In this document: positions 6,573 through 14,894 of the stretch, one piece after another
How the letters are laid out: every line of letters begins with the position of its first letter
How positions within the stretch are numbered: the first letter of the stretch is position 1
Assembly (NCBI GenBank): GCA_934437695.1
Contig: CAKSAW010000016.1
Coordinates: 1 to 18,212 of the forward strand
Direction: 5' to 3'
Source: an uncultured Blautia sp.
GTDB lineage: Bacteria; Bacillota; Clostridia; Lachnospirales; Lachnospiraceae
Length of the DNA stretch: 18,212 nucleotides
Made by a program: the position numbers and the translations under genes
Notes under the pieces: generated by a model
What the model was told of the DNA's origin: nothing
Seen by the model: the letters and a program-made list of their open reading frames with translations, nothing else
Database searches by the model: none

Positions 6573-8114
6573 ATGAGTAAAAAACCAACCGTATTAATGA
6601 TTCTTGATGGATATGGTCTGAATGACAAAAAAGAAGGAAATGCTGTATATATGGCTAAGACTCCGGTCATGGACAGGCTGATGACAGAATATCCTTTTGT
6701 AAAAGGTAACGCAAGCGGACTTGCAGTAGGTCTTCCGGATGGTCAGATGGGCAACTCTGAAGTTGGTCATATGAACATGGGCGCAGGCCGTATCGTATAT
6801 CAGGAGCTTACAAGGATCACAAAAGAGATCCAGGATGGAGACTTCTTTAAGAATGAAGCCCTTCTTGCAGCAATGAAGAATGCGAAGGAGAATAATTCAG
6901 CAGTACATTTTATGGGTCTGCTTTCTGACGGTGGTGTACACAGCCACAATACACATCTTTATGGATTACTTAAGATGGCTAAGAAAGAGGGCGTTGAGAA
7001 AGTTTATGTACACTGCTTCCTTGACGGACGTGATACACCTCCTGCATCAGGTAAAGAGTTTGTAGAAGCTCTTGAGGCAGAGATGAAAAAGATTGGTGTT
7101 GGTGAGATTGCTACAGTTTCCGGCCGTTACTATGCAATGGACCGTGATAACCGCTGGGACCGTGTGGAACTTGCATACAATGCTCTTACATCCGGAGAAG
7201 GTGTAAAAGGAACAGATGCTGCAGAAGCAGTTCAGGCTTCCTATGATAATGACAAAACAGACGAGTTCGTTCTTCCTACAGTGATTGAGAAAGACGGACA
7301 ACCGACAGGCGTTGTTTCTGATAAAGATTCTGTTGTATTCTTTAACTTCCGTCCTGACCGAGCACGTGAGATCACAAGAGCATTCTGTGATGATGATTTC
7401 CAGGGATTTGAAAGAAAAGCAAGACCACATGTTACATTCGTATGCTTTACAGAATATGATGATACCATTCAGAATAAACTGGTTGCATTCCACAAAGTCC
7501 AGCTTCATAATACATTTGGTGAATATCTTGCAGCTCACAATATGACTCAGGCACGTATTGCTGAGACTGAGAAATATGCTCATGTTACTTTCTTCTTCAA
7601 TGGTGGTGTTGAGGAGCCTAACAAAGGTGAAGACAGAATCCTGGTTAAATCCCCGAAGGTTGCAACCTATGACCTTCAGCCGGAAATGAGCGCACCTCAG
7701 GTCTGCGAGAAACTGGTAGACGCTATCAAATCTGATAAATATGATGTGATCGTGATCAACTTTGCAAATCCTGATATGGTTGGACATACAGGCGTACAGG
7801 AAGCTGCCATCAAAGCAGTAGAGACTGTTGATGAATGTGTTGGCAAAGCAGTGGAAGCACTTAAAGAAGTGGATGGACAGATGTTCATCTGCGCTGACCA
7901 CGGAAATGCAGAGCAGCTGATCGACTACGAAACAGGTGCTCCGTGGACTGCGCATACAACAAACCCTGTACCATTTATCCTTGTAAATGCAGATCCGAAA
8001 TATACACTGCGTGAGAATGGATGCCTTGCAGATATCGTTCCTACATTGATCGAACTTATGGGAATGGAGCAGCCTGCAGAAATGACAGGTAAATCTCTTC
8101 TGGAAGAAAAATAA
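6573..8114 (+). CDS. gpmI: Phosphoglycerate mutase, cofactor-independent
   Basis: 2,3-bisphosphoglycerate-independent phosphoglycerate mutase, 513 residues, the usual length; it interconverts 3- and 2-phosphoglycerate in glycolysis and uses two Mn2+ ions. The N-terminal metal site LMILDGYG and the phosphorylated serine S62 in GQMGNSEVGHMNMGAGR are intact. The substrate-binding segment LLSDGGVHSHNTHL, HCFLDGRDTPP and the C-terminal metal ligands in NFANPDMVGHTG and CADHGNAEQ are all present. AAGGAG is well placed before the ATG. It has its own promoter and a strong terminator, so it is probably a single-gene transcript. In many clostridia this gene lies next to tpiA; here 6.3 kb separates them. 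Confidence 0.97.
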   Translation: MSKKPTVLMILDGYGLNDKKEGNAVYMAKTPVMDRLMTEYPFVKGNASGLAVGLPDGQMGNSEVGHMNMGAGRIVYQELTRITKEIQDGDFFKNEALLAAMKNAKENNSAVHFMGLLSDGGVHSHNTHLYGLLKMAKKEGVEKVYVHCFLDGRDTPPASGKEFVEALEAEMKKIGVGEIATVSGRYYAMDRDNRWDRVELAYNALTSGEGVKGTDAAEAVQASYDNDKTDEFVLPTVIEKDGQPTGVVSDKDSVVFFNFRPDRAREITRAFCDDDFQGFERKARPHVTFVCFTEYDDTIQNKLVAFHKVQLHNTFGEYLAAHNMTQARIAETEKYAHVTFFFNGGVEEPNKGEDRILVKSPKVATYDLQPEMSAPQVCEKLVDAIKSDKYDVIVINFANPDMVGHTGVQEAAIKAVETVDECVGKAVEALKEVDGQMFICADHGNAEQLIDYETGAPWTAHTTNPVPFILVNADPKYTLRENGCLADIVPTLIELMGMEQPAEMTGKSLLEEK

Positions 8115-8142
8115 GATATCCGAATAATTCGTGATATTGACG

Positions 8143-8175
8143 AAAACCCTCCGGCGTAAACCGGAGGGTTTTTGC
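8143..8175 (+). terminator. Strong intrinsic terminator of gpmI
   Basis: AAAACCCTCCGG (8143-8154) pairs perfectly with CCGGAGGGTTTT (8161-8172) around the loop CGTAAA, and the T-run extends to 8173. It has a GC-rich core, an A-run before and a T-run after, and lies 29 bases past the gpmI stop. Confidence 0.93.
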
Positions 8176-8220
8176 GCTTTTCGTGATTATGTAGAAAATA
8201 AAGGAATTGAAAAACATATC

Positions 8221-8249
8221 TTGAAATGGCAGGTTTTTTAAACTATAAT
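8221..8249 (+). promoter_or_regulatory. Promoter of the MATE transporter gene
   Basis: TTGAAA (8221-8226), exactly 17 bases, then perfect TATAAT (8244-8249). It is one of the best sigma-A matches in the window. Transcription would start near 8256, 70 bases before the chosen ATG at 8326. Confidence 0.8.
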
Positions 8250-8325
8250 CGCTCTGAAATCCGATAAAAGCGGGTTAAAGAACAAGTAAATGAATAATAA
8301 GGAAAGGATTTGGAGGTTTATTGGA

Positions 8326-9666
8326 ATGCAGACAGACATGACGGTTGGGAAACCAATGAAAATGATACTTGATTTTACGATACCTGTATTTATAGGTAAT
8401 GTATTCCAGCAGTTTTACAACATGGCAGATGCCATAATTGTGGGGAAATTTGTGGGAACAAAAGGACTGGCAGCAGTTGGCTCCACAGGAACGATCATGT
8501 TCCTGATCATAGGTTTTCTTACAGGACTGACGGCAGGTTTTACAGTTCTGACTTCCCAGAAATTTGGTGCGGGGAAGATGGACGAGATGAGGCAGTCAGT
8601 AGGAAATGCGGCATTATTGTCAATTATTATTTCGGTTATCATGACAGTTGTAAGTATGGTGGGAATGCGTTCTCTGCTGACAATAATGCATACACCGGAA
8701 GATATTTTCCAGGATGCATATATTTATATTATGATCATATGCGGCGGTATTTTTGCCCAGGTGTTATATAATATTCTGGCAAGTATCCTGCGTGCACTGG
8801 GAAACAGTAAGACACCGCTATACTTCCTGATTCTTGCAGCGCTTTTGAATATTGTGCTGGATCTGGTATTTATTATTGTTTTCCATATGGGAGTTGCAGG
8901 GGCTGCCTGGGCAACGATCACAGCACAGGGAGTATCGGGAGTTCTCTGCCTGATCTATATTATAAAATATGTGCCGGAGCTGAAGCTGAAAGCGGATGAC
9001 TGGAGATTTCGTTCAGAAATTGCAAGGAATGAAATCCTTGTGGGGATTCCCATGGGATTGCAATATTCAATTACTGCCATCGGAACTATGATGGTGCAGT
9101 CAGCACTGAATATTCTTGGATCCTATGCAGTGGCAGCATTTACGGCAGGGAACAAGATTGAGAACATTTTTACACAGGCATATGTTGCAATAGGAACAAC
9201 AATGGCTACATATAATGCTCAGAATATAGGCGCACGTAAGCTAGACAGAGTAAGACAGGGATTTAACAGCGCACATATTATAGGAATCATGTATGCAGTT
9301 GTGACAGGTGTGATCATCTTTTTCTTTGGTAAATATCTGTCATATCTGTTTATCTCAGATAATGCAGCAGAAGTGATCCCTATGGTTGACATTTATGTGA
9401 AATGTGTGGCAGTATTTTTTATTCCTCTTCATTTCGTCAATGCACTTAGAAATGGTATCCAGGGTATGGGATACGGACTGCTTCCTATGCTTGCCGGTGT
9501 TGCGGAGCTTGCAGGACGTGGGATTACTGCGATGATCGCAGCTTCCCATAAGAGTTATTTTGGAGCATGTATGGCAAGCCCTATGGCGTGGGTGCTTGCA
9601 GGAGGACTTCTGATCGTGATGTATTTCTATGTAATGAAAGATATGAAACGCAGGCTTGGACTTTGA
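8326..9666 (+). CDS. MATE-family efflux transporter
   Basis: A 446-residue polytopic membrane protein with about 12 hydrophobic segments in two similar halves, the fold of MATE cation-coupled drug and metabolite exporters. The N-terminus MTVGKPMKMILDFTIPVFIGNVFQQFYNMADAIIVGKFVG is the classic first-helix signature of this clostridial group, and the second half repeats the theme (LVGIPMGLQYSITAIGTMMVQSALNILG). The substrate cannot be predicted. ATG 8326 is chosen over 8290 because GGAGG (8312-8316) lies nine bases before it, the longer version has no ribosome binding site, and homologues begin a few residues before MTVGKP. It has its own promoter and no regulator beside it. Confidence 0.93.
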   Translation: MQTDMTVGKPMKMILDFTIPVFIGNVFQQFYNMADAIIVGKFVGTKGLAAVGSTGTIMFLIIGFLTGLTAGFTVLTSQKFGAGKMDEMRQSVGNAALLSIIISVIMTVVSMVGMRSLLTIMHTPEDIFQDAYIYIMIICGGIFAQVLYNILASILRALGNSKTPLYFLILAALLNIVLDLVFIIVFHMGVAGAAWATITAQGVSGVLCLIYIIKYVPELKLKADDWRFRSEIARNEILVGIPMGLQYSITAIGTMMVQSALNILGSYAVAAFTAGNKIENIFTQAYVAIGTTMATYNAQNIGARKLDRVRQGFNSAHIIGIMYAVVTGVIIFFFGKYLSYLFISDNAAEVIPMVDIYVKCVAVFFIPLHFVNALRNGIQGMGYGLLPMLAGVAELAGRGITAMIAASHKSYFGACMASPMAWVLAGGLLIVMYFYVMKDMKRRLGL

Positions 9667-9735
9667 AAATAAGAAAGGTAAAAAATAAGAAAAACTAAGA
9701 AAAAGGTGAATAGTAGGTGCAAATTGGAAGAATTA

Positions 9736-9744
9736 TGTTATAAT
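9736..9744 (+). promoter_or_regulatory. Extended -10 promoter of the L,D-transpeptidase gene
   Basis: TGTTATAAT is a perfect extended -10 element identical to the one before rlmD. No convincing -35 lies 17 bases upstream. The decamer AAAAGGTGAA occurs on both sides (9701-9710 and 9770-9779). The predicted start near 9751 gives a 58-base leader ending in GAGGAG. Confidence 0.6.
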
Positions 9745-9808
9745 GAAACGTGCAGTAACCACATTTCTGAAAAGGTGAACGGTAACACTTATATTGAGGA
9801 GAAAATAG

Positions 9809-11374
9809 ATGGGCAACAAAGAGGAAAAAAATAACATAATTCCAAATGGCAGTGCAGAAACCACCGGCAGACGCCATAAATCTGCAAGACCCGGAAAAAT
9901 CGTATATGTACCAATCAGCGAAGAGGATCTTGCACCTTATGAACCACCTGTTCGTAAGAAGCATAAAGGTCTGAAGATTACAGGGATCGCGGCAGCAATG
10001 ATCCTTGTAAGTGCTGCTGCTGCATATGCGGGGATGTCGTATTATTATTCAGATAAATTTTTTGAAGGAACCTGGATCAATGGTATCAATTGTTCAGGGA
10101 AAACTGCCTATGAAGCAGAACAGAAAATTGCAGAGGCAGTAGAGGACTATTCTATAGAAGTTGATTCCAGAAATCTGGATCCGCAGACCATCAGTGGAGA
10201 TCAGATCGGATATAGCTATGTTTCTGATGGAAGTGTTCTGAAACTTCTGAAAGATCAGAAACCATATGAGTGGATCAGAGGATTTTTTGAGAAGAAGAGT
10301 TATACAGCAGCTGAGAATACAACTTATGATAAGGAGAAGCTGAAGGAACAGGTGAGAAATCTTAACTGTGCACAGGAGGAGAATCAGGTGGCTCCGGAGA
10401 ATGCATATGTCGCATACGGAGATTCTCAGTTTGAGATCATCCCGGAAACAGAAGGAAGCAAACTGGATCTAAAAGAAGCCTATCATGCGCTTTCAGAAGC
10501 TGTTTCAGGAAATGAGACAACTGTTGACTTTGACAAAGAACCTGACGTGTATGTAAAAGCAGATATTACCAGTGATAATGCAGATCTCCAGGCATCGCTG
10601 GATGCATGCAATAATTTTACAAGAGCAAGTATTACTTATACTTTTGGAGATGAGACACAGACTCTTGATGGAAATACCATTAAGGACTGGCTGAATTTTG
10701 ATGAAAAAGGACAGCTTGTCATGGACGATACCTCGTTCAGACAACATATCGCAGATTATGTGGCTCAGCTTGCTGCAGCACATGATACTGTGGGAACAGA
10801 GAGAGAGTTTCAGACAACAAGCGGAAGAACTGTCAGCGTATATGGATCTGCATATGGATGGCAGATAGATCAGACTTCAGAGGTTGCACAGCTGACACAG
10901 GAAATCCAGTCAGGAGCACAGACAACAAGAGAACCGATCTACTCTATGACTGCCAATGCTCATGGCTATAATGATATTGGAAATACCTATATTGAAGTTG
11001 ATCTGTCTGAGCAGCATATGTATTTCTATCAGAATGGAGAGGATATTTTTGAATCTGATATTGTTTCCGGTGATATGCGATATTCAGACCGCCAGACTCC
11101 GTCGGGTATTTACACTCTTTATTATAAGAAGAGTCCGGATGTACTCAGAGGTAAACAGCTGGCAAACGGTAAATATGAATATGAACAAAAGGTAGACTAC
11201 TGGATGCCATTTAATGGCGGTATTGGTTTCCACGATGCAAACTGGCAGCCATACTTTGGAGGTGACCGCTTTATGGAAGGCGGTTCACATGGATGTATCA
11301 ATATGCCTCCGGAAAAGGCAGCAGAGCTTTACAATATCATTGATTGTAATATTCCAATTGTATGTTTTTATTAA
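9809..11374 (+). CDS. Membrane-anchored L,D-transpeptidase, YkuD domain
   Basis: A 521-residue envelope enzyme expected to form 3-3 cross-links in peptidoglycan or attach proteins to it. A charged cytoplasmic tail of about 55 residues leads to one membrane helix (about 56-80), so it is a type II membrane protein with the rest outside. The middle (about 85-380) matches the two tandem peptidoglycan-binding-like domains (PG_binding_4) usual in clostridial YkuD proteins. The C-terminal YkuD domain begins near NTYIEVDLSEQHMYFYQNG and carries the catalytic SHGCINM with C496 as nucleophile. GAGGAG lies about seven bases before the ATG. A hairpin follows the stop, so it is probably transcribed alone. 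Such enzymes can give beta-lactam tolerance because penicillins do not act on them; carbapenems often do. Confidence 0.94.
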   Translation: MGNKEEKNNIIPNGSAETTGRRHKSARPGKIVYVPISEEDLAPYEPPVRKKHKGLKITGIAAAMILVSAAAAYAGMSYYYSDKFFEGTWINGINCSGKTAYEAEQKIAEAVEDYSIEVDSRNLDPQTISGDQIGYSYVSDGSVLKLLKDQKPYEWIRGFFEKKSYTAAENTTYDKEKLKEQVRNLNCAQEENQVAPENAYVAYGDSQFEIIPETEGSKLDLKEAYHALSEAVSGNETTVDFDKEPDVYVKADITSDNADLQASLDACNNFTRASITYTFGDETQTLDGNTIKDWLNFDEKGQLVMDDTSFRQHIADYVAQLAAAHDTVGTEREFQTTSGRTVSVYGSAYGWQIDQTSEVAQLTQEIQSGAQTTREPIYSMTANAHGYNDIGNTYIEVDLSEQHMYFYQNGEDIFESDIVSGDMRYSDRQTPSGIYTLYYKKSPDVLRGKQLANGKYEYEQKVDYWMPFNGGIGFHDANWQPYFGGDRFMEGGSHGCINMPPEKAAELYNIIDCNIPIVCFY

Positions 11375-11385
11375 AATGGATCTTT

Positions 11386-11420
11386 CGGGACTGTTGTATA
11401 AAGCAATAGTCCCGGATTTC
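11386..11420 (+). terminator. Terminator-like hairpin after the L,D-transpeptidase gene
   Basis: CGGGACTGTTG (11386-11396) pairs with CAATAGTCCCG (11404-11414), an 11-bp stem with one G-T wobble and a 7-base loop, 12 bases after the stop. The stem is strong but the following GATTTCTAT is a poor T-tract, so termination may be partial. Confidence 0.65.
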
Positions 11421-11482
11421 TATAAAAAGAGAAAATGAAACTGTATTGCATAATGAGATTGCAGACAGAAAGGAGAAGGGTT

Positions 11483-11782
11483 ATGAATATGGATTCCTTA
11501 AACCTGATACTGACAGTTGCAGCATTTGTGGTGGGGATAATGCTTCTGACAGGACACGGTGATATTTTTATGAAAGGTGGAAATGTGGACATCCGCAAAA
11601 AGCTTTATGATGAAAAGAAAACTGCAAAAGGATGTGGAGTCGCACTTATTCTGATAGGAATTATTTCTGCTGTAGATATGTTTACTACGGCAGCAGTTTA
11701 TAAGATAGCATACATAGTAGTCCTGCTGATTATTATTGCCGGACTTGTGTATTACTTAAGAGTAAAATGTAAAAAAAAATAA
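11483..11782 (+). CDS. Small membrane protein, DUF3784-like
   Basis: A 99-residue protein with about three hydrophobic segments: residues 6-23 (LNLILTVAAFVVGIMLLT), 49-65 (AKGCGVALILIGIISAV) and 71-92 (KIAYIVVLLIIIAGLVYYL). Between the first two lies a charged loop ending KKLYDEKKTAKGCG, and the protein ends in a basic tail (RVKCKKK). The loop and the helix after it resemble the DUF3784 family of Firmicute membrane proteins, whose function is unknown; this is recognition by eye. The frame is open from 11435, but AAAGGAG seven bases before ATG 11483 decides the start. It lies alone between two terminator-like hairpins. Confidence 0.75.
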   Translation: MNMDSLNLILTVAAFVVGIMLLTGHGDIFMKGGNVDIRKKLYDEKKTAKGCGVALILIGIISAVDMFTTAAVYKIAYIVVLLIIIAGLVYYLRVKCKKK

Positions 11783-11790
11783 AATGTTGG

Positions 11791-11830
11791 AAAGGATCGC
11801 AGCACAATTAAATGTGTACGGTCCTTTTTA
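11791..11830 (+). terminator. Intrinsic terminator after the DUF3784-like gene
   Basis: AAAGGATCG (11791-11799) pairs with CGGTCCTTT (11819-11827) with one wobble, and CAC/GTG can pair further in. The 3' arm runs into TTTTTATG. It lies nine bases past the stop codon. Confidence 0.75.
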
Positions 11831-11910
11831 TGTATTAGCGTTTTTCTTTATTTTGTGATAAGATAGGAAAAGCGATACAGAATACGATAAGTGAGGAAAA
11901 AAGATGGATT

Positions 11911-12969
11911 ATGGTACTTGAAGAGATTGTAACACCTCTGACAGAATGGTACAGGATCAATAAAAGAATTCTTCCATGGAGAGATAAAGATAATGCTTAT
12001 TATACCTGGGTATCTGAGATCATGCTTCAGCAGACCCGTGTGGAAGCGGTGAAACCGTATTTTCAGAGATTTATTGCAGAACTGCCTGATGTTCAGGCGC
12101 TGGCAGACTGCCCTGAGGACAAACTTCTGAAATTGTGGGAAGGATTAGGTTACTATAATCGTGTCCGCAATATGCAGGAGGCTGCACAGATCATAAAAAA
12201 TGAATATAACGGAAGATTACCTGAAGACTATCAGGCTCTTTTGTCGTTAAAAGGTATAGGAAACTATACAGCCGGTGCTATCGCATCAATTGCATATGGT
12301 ATAAAGGTTCCGGCTGTAGACGGGAATGTACTGCGTGTGATCTCCAGGATTACTGAGAGTATGGAAGATATCAGCAGACAGTCTGTCCGCAGAAAAATGG
12401 AACAGCAGCTGCAGAAGATCATGCCTGCAGAATGCCCGGGAGACTTTAATCAGGCTCTCATGGAACTGGGAGCTGTGATCTGCGTTCCCAATGGACAGGC
12501 AAAATGTACAGAGTGCCCTGTTGCATTTACCTGTATGGCGTACAGACATGACAAAGTAGATAAGATACCCGTAAAGATACCTAAGAAAGCAAGAAAACTG
12601 GAAAACAGGACTGTATTTGTGATTCAGGACGGAGAATATACAGCTATCAGGAAAAGACCAGACACAGGGCTTCTGGCAGGCTTATATGAACTGCCAAATA
12701 TTCAGGGACATTTAAGGAGGGAAGAAGCACTTCTGTATGTGGAAAAACTGGGGCTGGAGCCCTTATATATAGAAGAGCTTCCGCCTGCGAAACATATTTT
12801 TTCTCATATTGAGTGGAGTATGCAGTCATACAGAATAAAGGTATCATCTCTGAAGAAAGTTCAGGATAAAGAAATTGTTTTTGTAAGTAAGGAACAGTCA
12901 GGTAAACAATACGCAATTCCATCTGCTTTTGGAGCGTATGCAAAATATATCAAGGAGGAAACAAAATGA
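11911..12969 (+). CDS. mutY: A/G-specific adenine glycosylase
   Basis: Base-excision repair enzyme of 352 residues that removes adenine paired with 8-oxoguanine. The catalytic glutamate E36 lies in WVSEIMLQQTRVE; the helix-hairpin-helix is SLKGIGNYTAGAIASIAYG (112-130), with catalytic aspartate D137 in PAVDGNVLRV. The [4Fe-4S] ligands are C191, C199, C202 and C208; the first spacing is seven residues, against six in E. coli, as I recall for clostridial homologues. From about 225 comes the NUDIX-like domain that reads 8-oxoguanine, including GLYELPN and the FSH motif of HIFSHIEWSM. The start is unusual: GAGG lies 14 bases away, and an out-of-frame ATG at 11904 sits closer to it. The stop overlaps the start of the glycosyltransferase gene, so the two are co-transcribed. 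Confidence 0.95.
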   Translation: MVLEEIVTPLTEWYRINKRILPWRDKDNAYYTWVSEIMLQQTRVEAVKPYFQRFIAELPDVQALADCPEDKLLKLWEGLGYYNRVRNMQEAAQIIKNEYNGRLPEDYQALLSLKGIGNYTAGAIASIAYGIKVPAVDGNVLRVISRITESMEDISRQSVRRKMEQQLQKIMPAECPGDFNQALMELGAVICVPNGQAKCTECPVAFTCMAYRHDKVDKIPVKIPKKARKLENRTVFVIQDGEYTAIRKRPDTGLLAGLYELPNIQGHLRREEALLYVEKLGLEPLYIEELPPAKHIFSHIEWSMQSYRIKVSSLKKVQDKEIVFVSKEQSGKQYAIPSAFGAYAKYIKEETK

Positions 12970-13982
12970 AATTGTTAAGTATTGCGATTCCGTGTTACAA
13001 TTCCCAGGATTATATGGAGAAATGTATAGAGTCTCTGTTAGTAGGAGGAGAAGAAGTGGAGATCCTTGTAGTAGATGACGGATCTTCGGACAGAACTGCT
13101 GAGATCGCAGATGCCTATGCAGAGAAATACCCTACTATTGTAAAAGCAATCCATCAGGAAAACGGTGGTCATGGAGAAGCTGTCAATGCAGGGATCAGAA
13201 ATGCGACAGGCTTGTATTTTAAGGTAGTAGACAGTGATGACTGGGTAAATAAAGAAGCCTATATTGAAATTTTGAAAACTTTATATGAGCTGCTCAGAGG
13301 TCCTGAGACAGTTGACCTTCTGATCAGTAACTTTGTATATGAAAAGCAGGGAGCAACCCGCAAGAAAATAATGCAGTACCGCAGATGCCTTCCTCAGGAC
13401 AGAATATTCGGATGGGAAGAAGTAAAGCATATGCCAAAGGGGAAATACCTTCTTATGCATTCCATGATTTACCGTACAAAGTTACTTCATGAATGTGGTC
13501 TGGAACTGCCCAAACATACATTTTATGTAGATAACCTGTTTGCTTTTGAACCTCTTCCATATGTAAAGAATCTATATTATCTGGATGTAAATTTCTATCG
13601 TTACTTTATTGGAAGAGATGATCAGTCTGTAAATGAAAAAGTGATGATCAAGCGTATTGATCAGCAGATTCGTGTAAATAAGCTTATGGTAGATGCTTAT
13701 ATTAACTGTAAAAGCACAAATAAACGGCTGAAAGCCTATATGTTCAGTTATCTGGACATTATTACAACTATTTCTTCTATTATGCTGATCCGTGCCAACA
13801 CAGAGGAAGCTCTTGAGAAGAAGAAGGAACTTCTGGAATATATTAAGACAGAAAATAAACAGGTATACAGAAAACTGCGTCACAGTCTTTTTGGAAGAGT
13901 GATGAATCTTCCGGGAAAGAGCGGAAGGAAAATGTCAGTGGCAGCTTATAAGATCAGTCAGAAATTTTACGGATTTAACTAA
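12966..13982 (+). CDS. Family 2 glycosyltransferase
   Basis: A 338-residue GT-A fold transferase. The N-terminus MKLLSIAIPCYNSQDYMEKCIESLL and ILVVDDGSSDRTAEIA form the nucleotide-sugar site, NGGHGEAVNAGIRNATG is the usual next loop, and D89-S90-D91-D92 is the metal-binding DxD motif. Beyond about residue 110 the acceptor-binding half is less conserved and no membrane helix is evident, so it is probably a cytoplasmic or peripheral enzyme making a surface glycan or glycolipid. Donor and acceptor cannot be read from sequence. AGGAGG lies seven bases upstream inside mutY, and the ATGA overlap with the mutY stop suggests translational coupling. No other glycan synthesis genes are adjacent. A strong hairpin follows the stop. 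Confidence 0.9.
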   Translation: MKLLSIAIPCYNSQDYMEKCIESLLVGGEEVEILVVDDGSSDRTAEIADAYAEKYPTIVKAIHQENGGHGEAVNAGIRNATGLYFKVVDSDDWVNKEAYIEILKTLYELLRGPETVDLLISNFVYEKQGATRKKIMQYRRCLPQDRIFGWEEVKHMPKGKYLLMHSMIYRTKLLHECGLELPKHTFYVDNLFAFEPLPYVKNLYYLDVNFYRYFIGRDDQSVNEKVMIKRIDQQIRVNKLMVDAYINCKSTNKRLKAYMFSYLDIITTISSIMLIRANTEEALEKKKELLEYIKTENKQVYRKLRHSLFGRVMNLPGKSGRKMSVAAYKISQKFYGFN

Positions 13983-13988
13983 ACTGAA

Positions 13989-14040
13989 AAAACAGAACTT
14001 CTATCTGAGATACAAATGTATCCGAAAGAAGTTCTGTTTT
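13989..14040. terminator. Bidirectional terminator between glycosyltransferase and PAP2 genes
   Basis: AAAACAGAACTTC (13989-14001) pairs perfectly over 13 bases with GAAGTTCTGTTTT (14028-14040), and GATAC/GTATC can pair inside the loop. An A-run precedes and a T-run follows, so it reads as a terminator on both strands. It fills nearly the whole gap between the two convergent stop codons. Confidence 0.85.
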
Positions 14041-14043
14041 ATT

Positions 14044-14727
14044 TTAATTCTCGCTTTTCTTTCTTTTTACGCTTTCGAAGCAGGCTGTTCTTGAAGAAAC
14101 AGCAGCCTTTCTCGGATAAAAAACAAGAAAGCCAAACAATGCAAGCGTTGCACCCATGCATACATCGATCACGGAATGCTGCTTCAGAAACATGGTGGAC
14201 ATGATGATCAGTGTAGTCAGGGTAAGGGATGCAGCTTTTACAAATCTCTTGTCCCGAAGTCTCTCGCAGTTTGTAAGTGACATGTGGATTGCAAGAGAGT
14301 TAAACACATGGATACTCGGCAGGATATTCGTAGGAGTATCTGTGCTGTAGAGCCATCTTACCATATCTGTGAAGATATTGTCTCTTGGAAATTCTGTGGG
14401 ACGTAAGTGCTGGGCATTGGGATAAATATAGGAAACTATCAGGAAAACAGTCATCCCCATCATAAGATTAAATGCCAGTTGGTAGTATTCATGTTTATTC
14501 TTGTTAAAAAATATGAAATAAATCACAGCCAGGATCATGTATGGAAACCACAGCATATAAGGGACAATAAAAAATTCACAAAACGGAATCCATTCATCAA
14601 ATACAGTATGTACGATATGATAGCCGTAAATCGGTCTGTGTTCCAGATAACCGAAGATCAGGATATAAACAATGCTGTAAATGCCAATCACAAATCCGTG
14701 CCGGTATTTGGATAGAAAACGTTTCAC
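14044..14727 (-). CDS. PAP2-like membrane phosphatase or phosphotransferase
   Basis: A 227-residue integral membrane protein with about six hydrophobic segments. The PAP2 signature is present in modified form: QHLRP (106-110) for motif 1, NILPSIHVFNSLAIH with H140 for motif 2, and STMFLKQHSVIDV with H184 and D188 for motif 3. The two catalytic histidines and the aspartate are kept. The motif 1 lysine and the arginine of the usual SRxxxxxH are not, which is closer to the PAP2_3 (Aur1/inositolphosphotransferase-like) branch. It probably acts on a lipid phosphate or diphosphate at the outer membrane face. The start codon is GTG, supported by AAGGTGAG five bases upstream, and a good promoter lies 50 bases further. 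It ends against the glycosyltransferase gene in a convergent pair. Confidence 0.85.
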   Translation of the reverse strand: MKRFLSKYRHGFVIGIYSIVYILIFGYLEHRPIYGYHIVHTVFDEWIPFCEFFIVPYMLWFPYMILAVIYFIFFNKNKHEYYQLAFNLMMGMTVFLIVSYIYPNAQHLRPTEFPRDNIFTDMVRWLYSTDTPTNILPSIHVFNSLAIHMSLTNCERLRDKRFVKAASLTLTTLIIMSTMFLKQHSVIDVCMGATLALFGFLVFYPRKAAVSSRTACFESVKRKKSEN

Positions 14728-14778
14728 AATCTCACCTTCTTTATAAAATTACTTAGGGGTTATCTTTTTCTTCTCATA

Positions 14779-14807
14779 ATCATAACATCTTCATACCTCT
14801 TTATCAA
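14779..14807 (-). promoter_or_regulatory. Promoter of the PAP2-like gene
   Basis: On the minus strand TTGATA (plus 14802-14807), a 17-base spacer, then TATGAT (plus 14779-14784), with an extended-10 TG one base before the hexamer. Transcription would start near 14772, 45 bases before the GTG start codon. Confidence 0.7.
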
Positions 14808-14894
14808 ATAAATTTTTCCGTAAAGTATATAAAAATTTTATAAAGAAATCCGTAAATAAATGTGCATTTTACAAAATTTTAACACAAAGCAGAA

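Noticed and set aside
7047..7955. 302-codon open frame on the minus strand opposite gpmI
   Set aside because: It lies wholly inside an intact, highly conserved gpmI, has no ribosome binding site, and its cysteine- and histidine-rich composition is that of an antisense shadow.
8290..8325. Longer N-terminus of the MATE transporter from ATG 8290
   Set aside because: No ribosome binding site before 8290, while GGAGG is well placed for 8326, and the extra 12 residues are not typical of the family.
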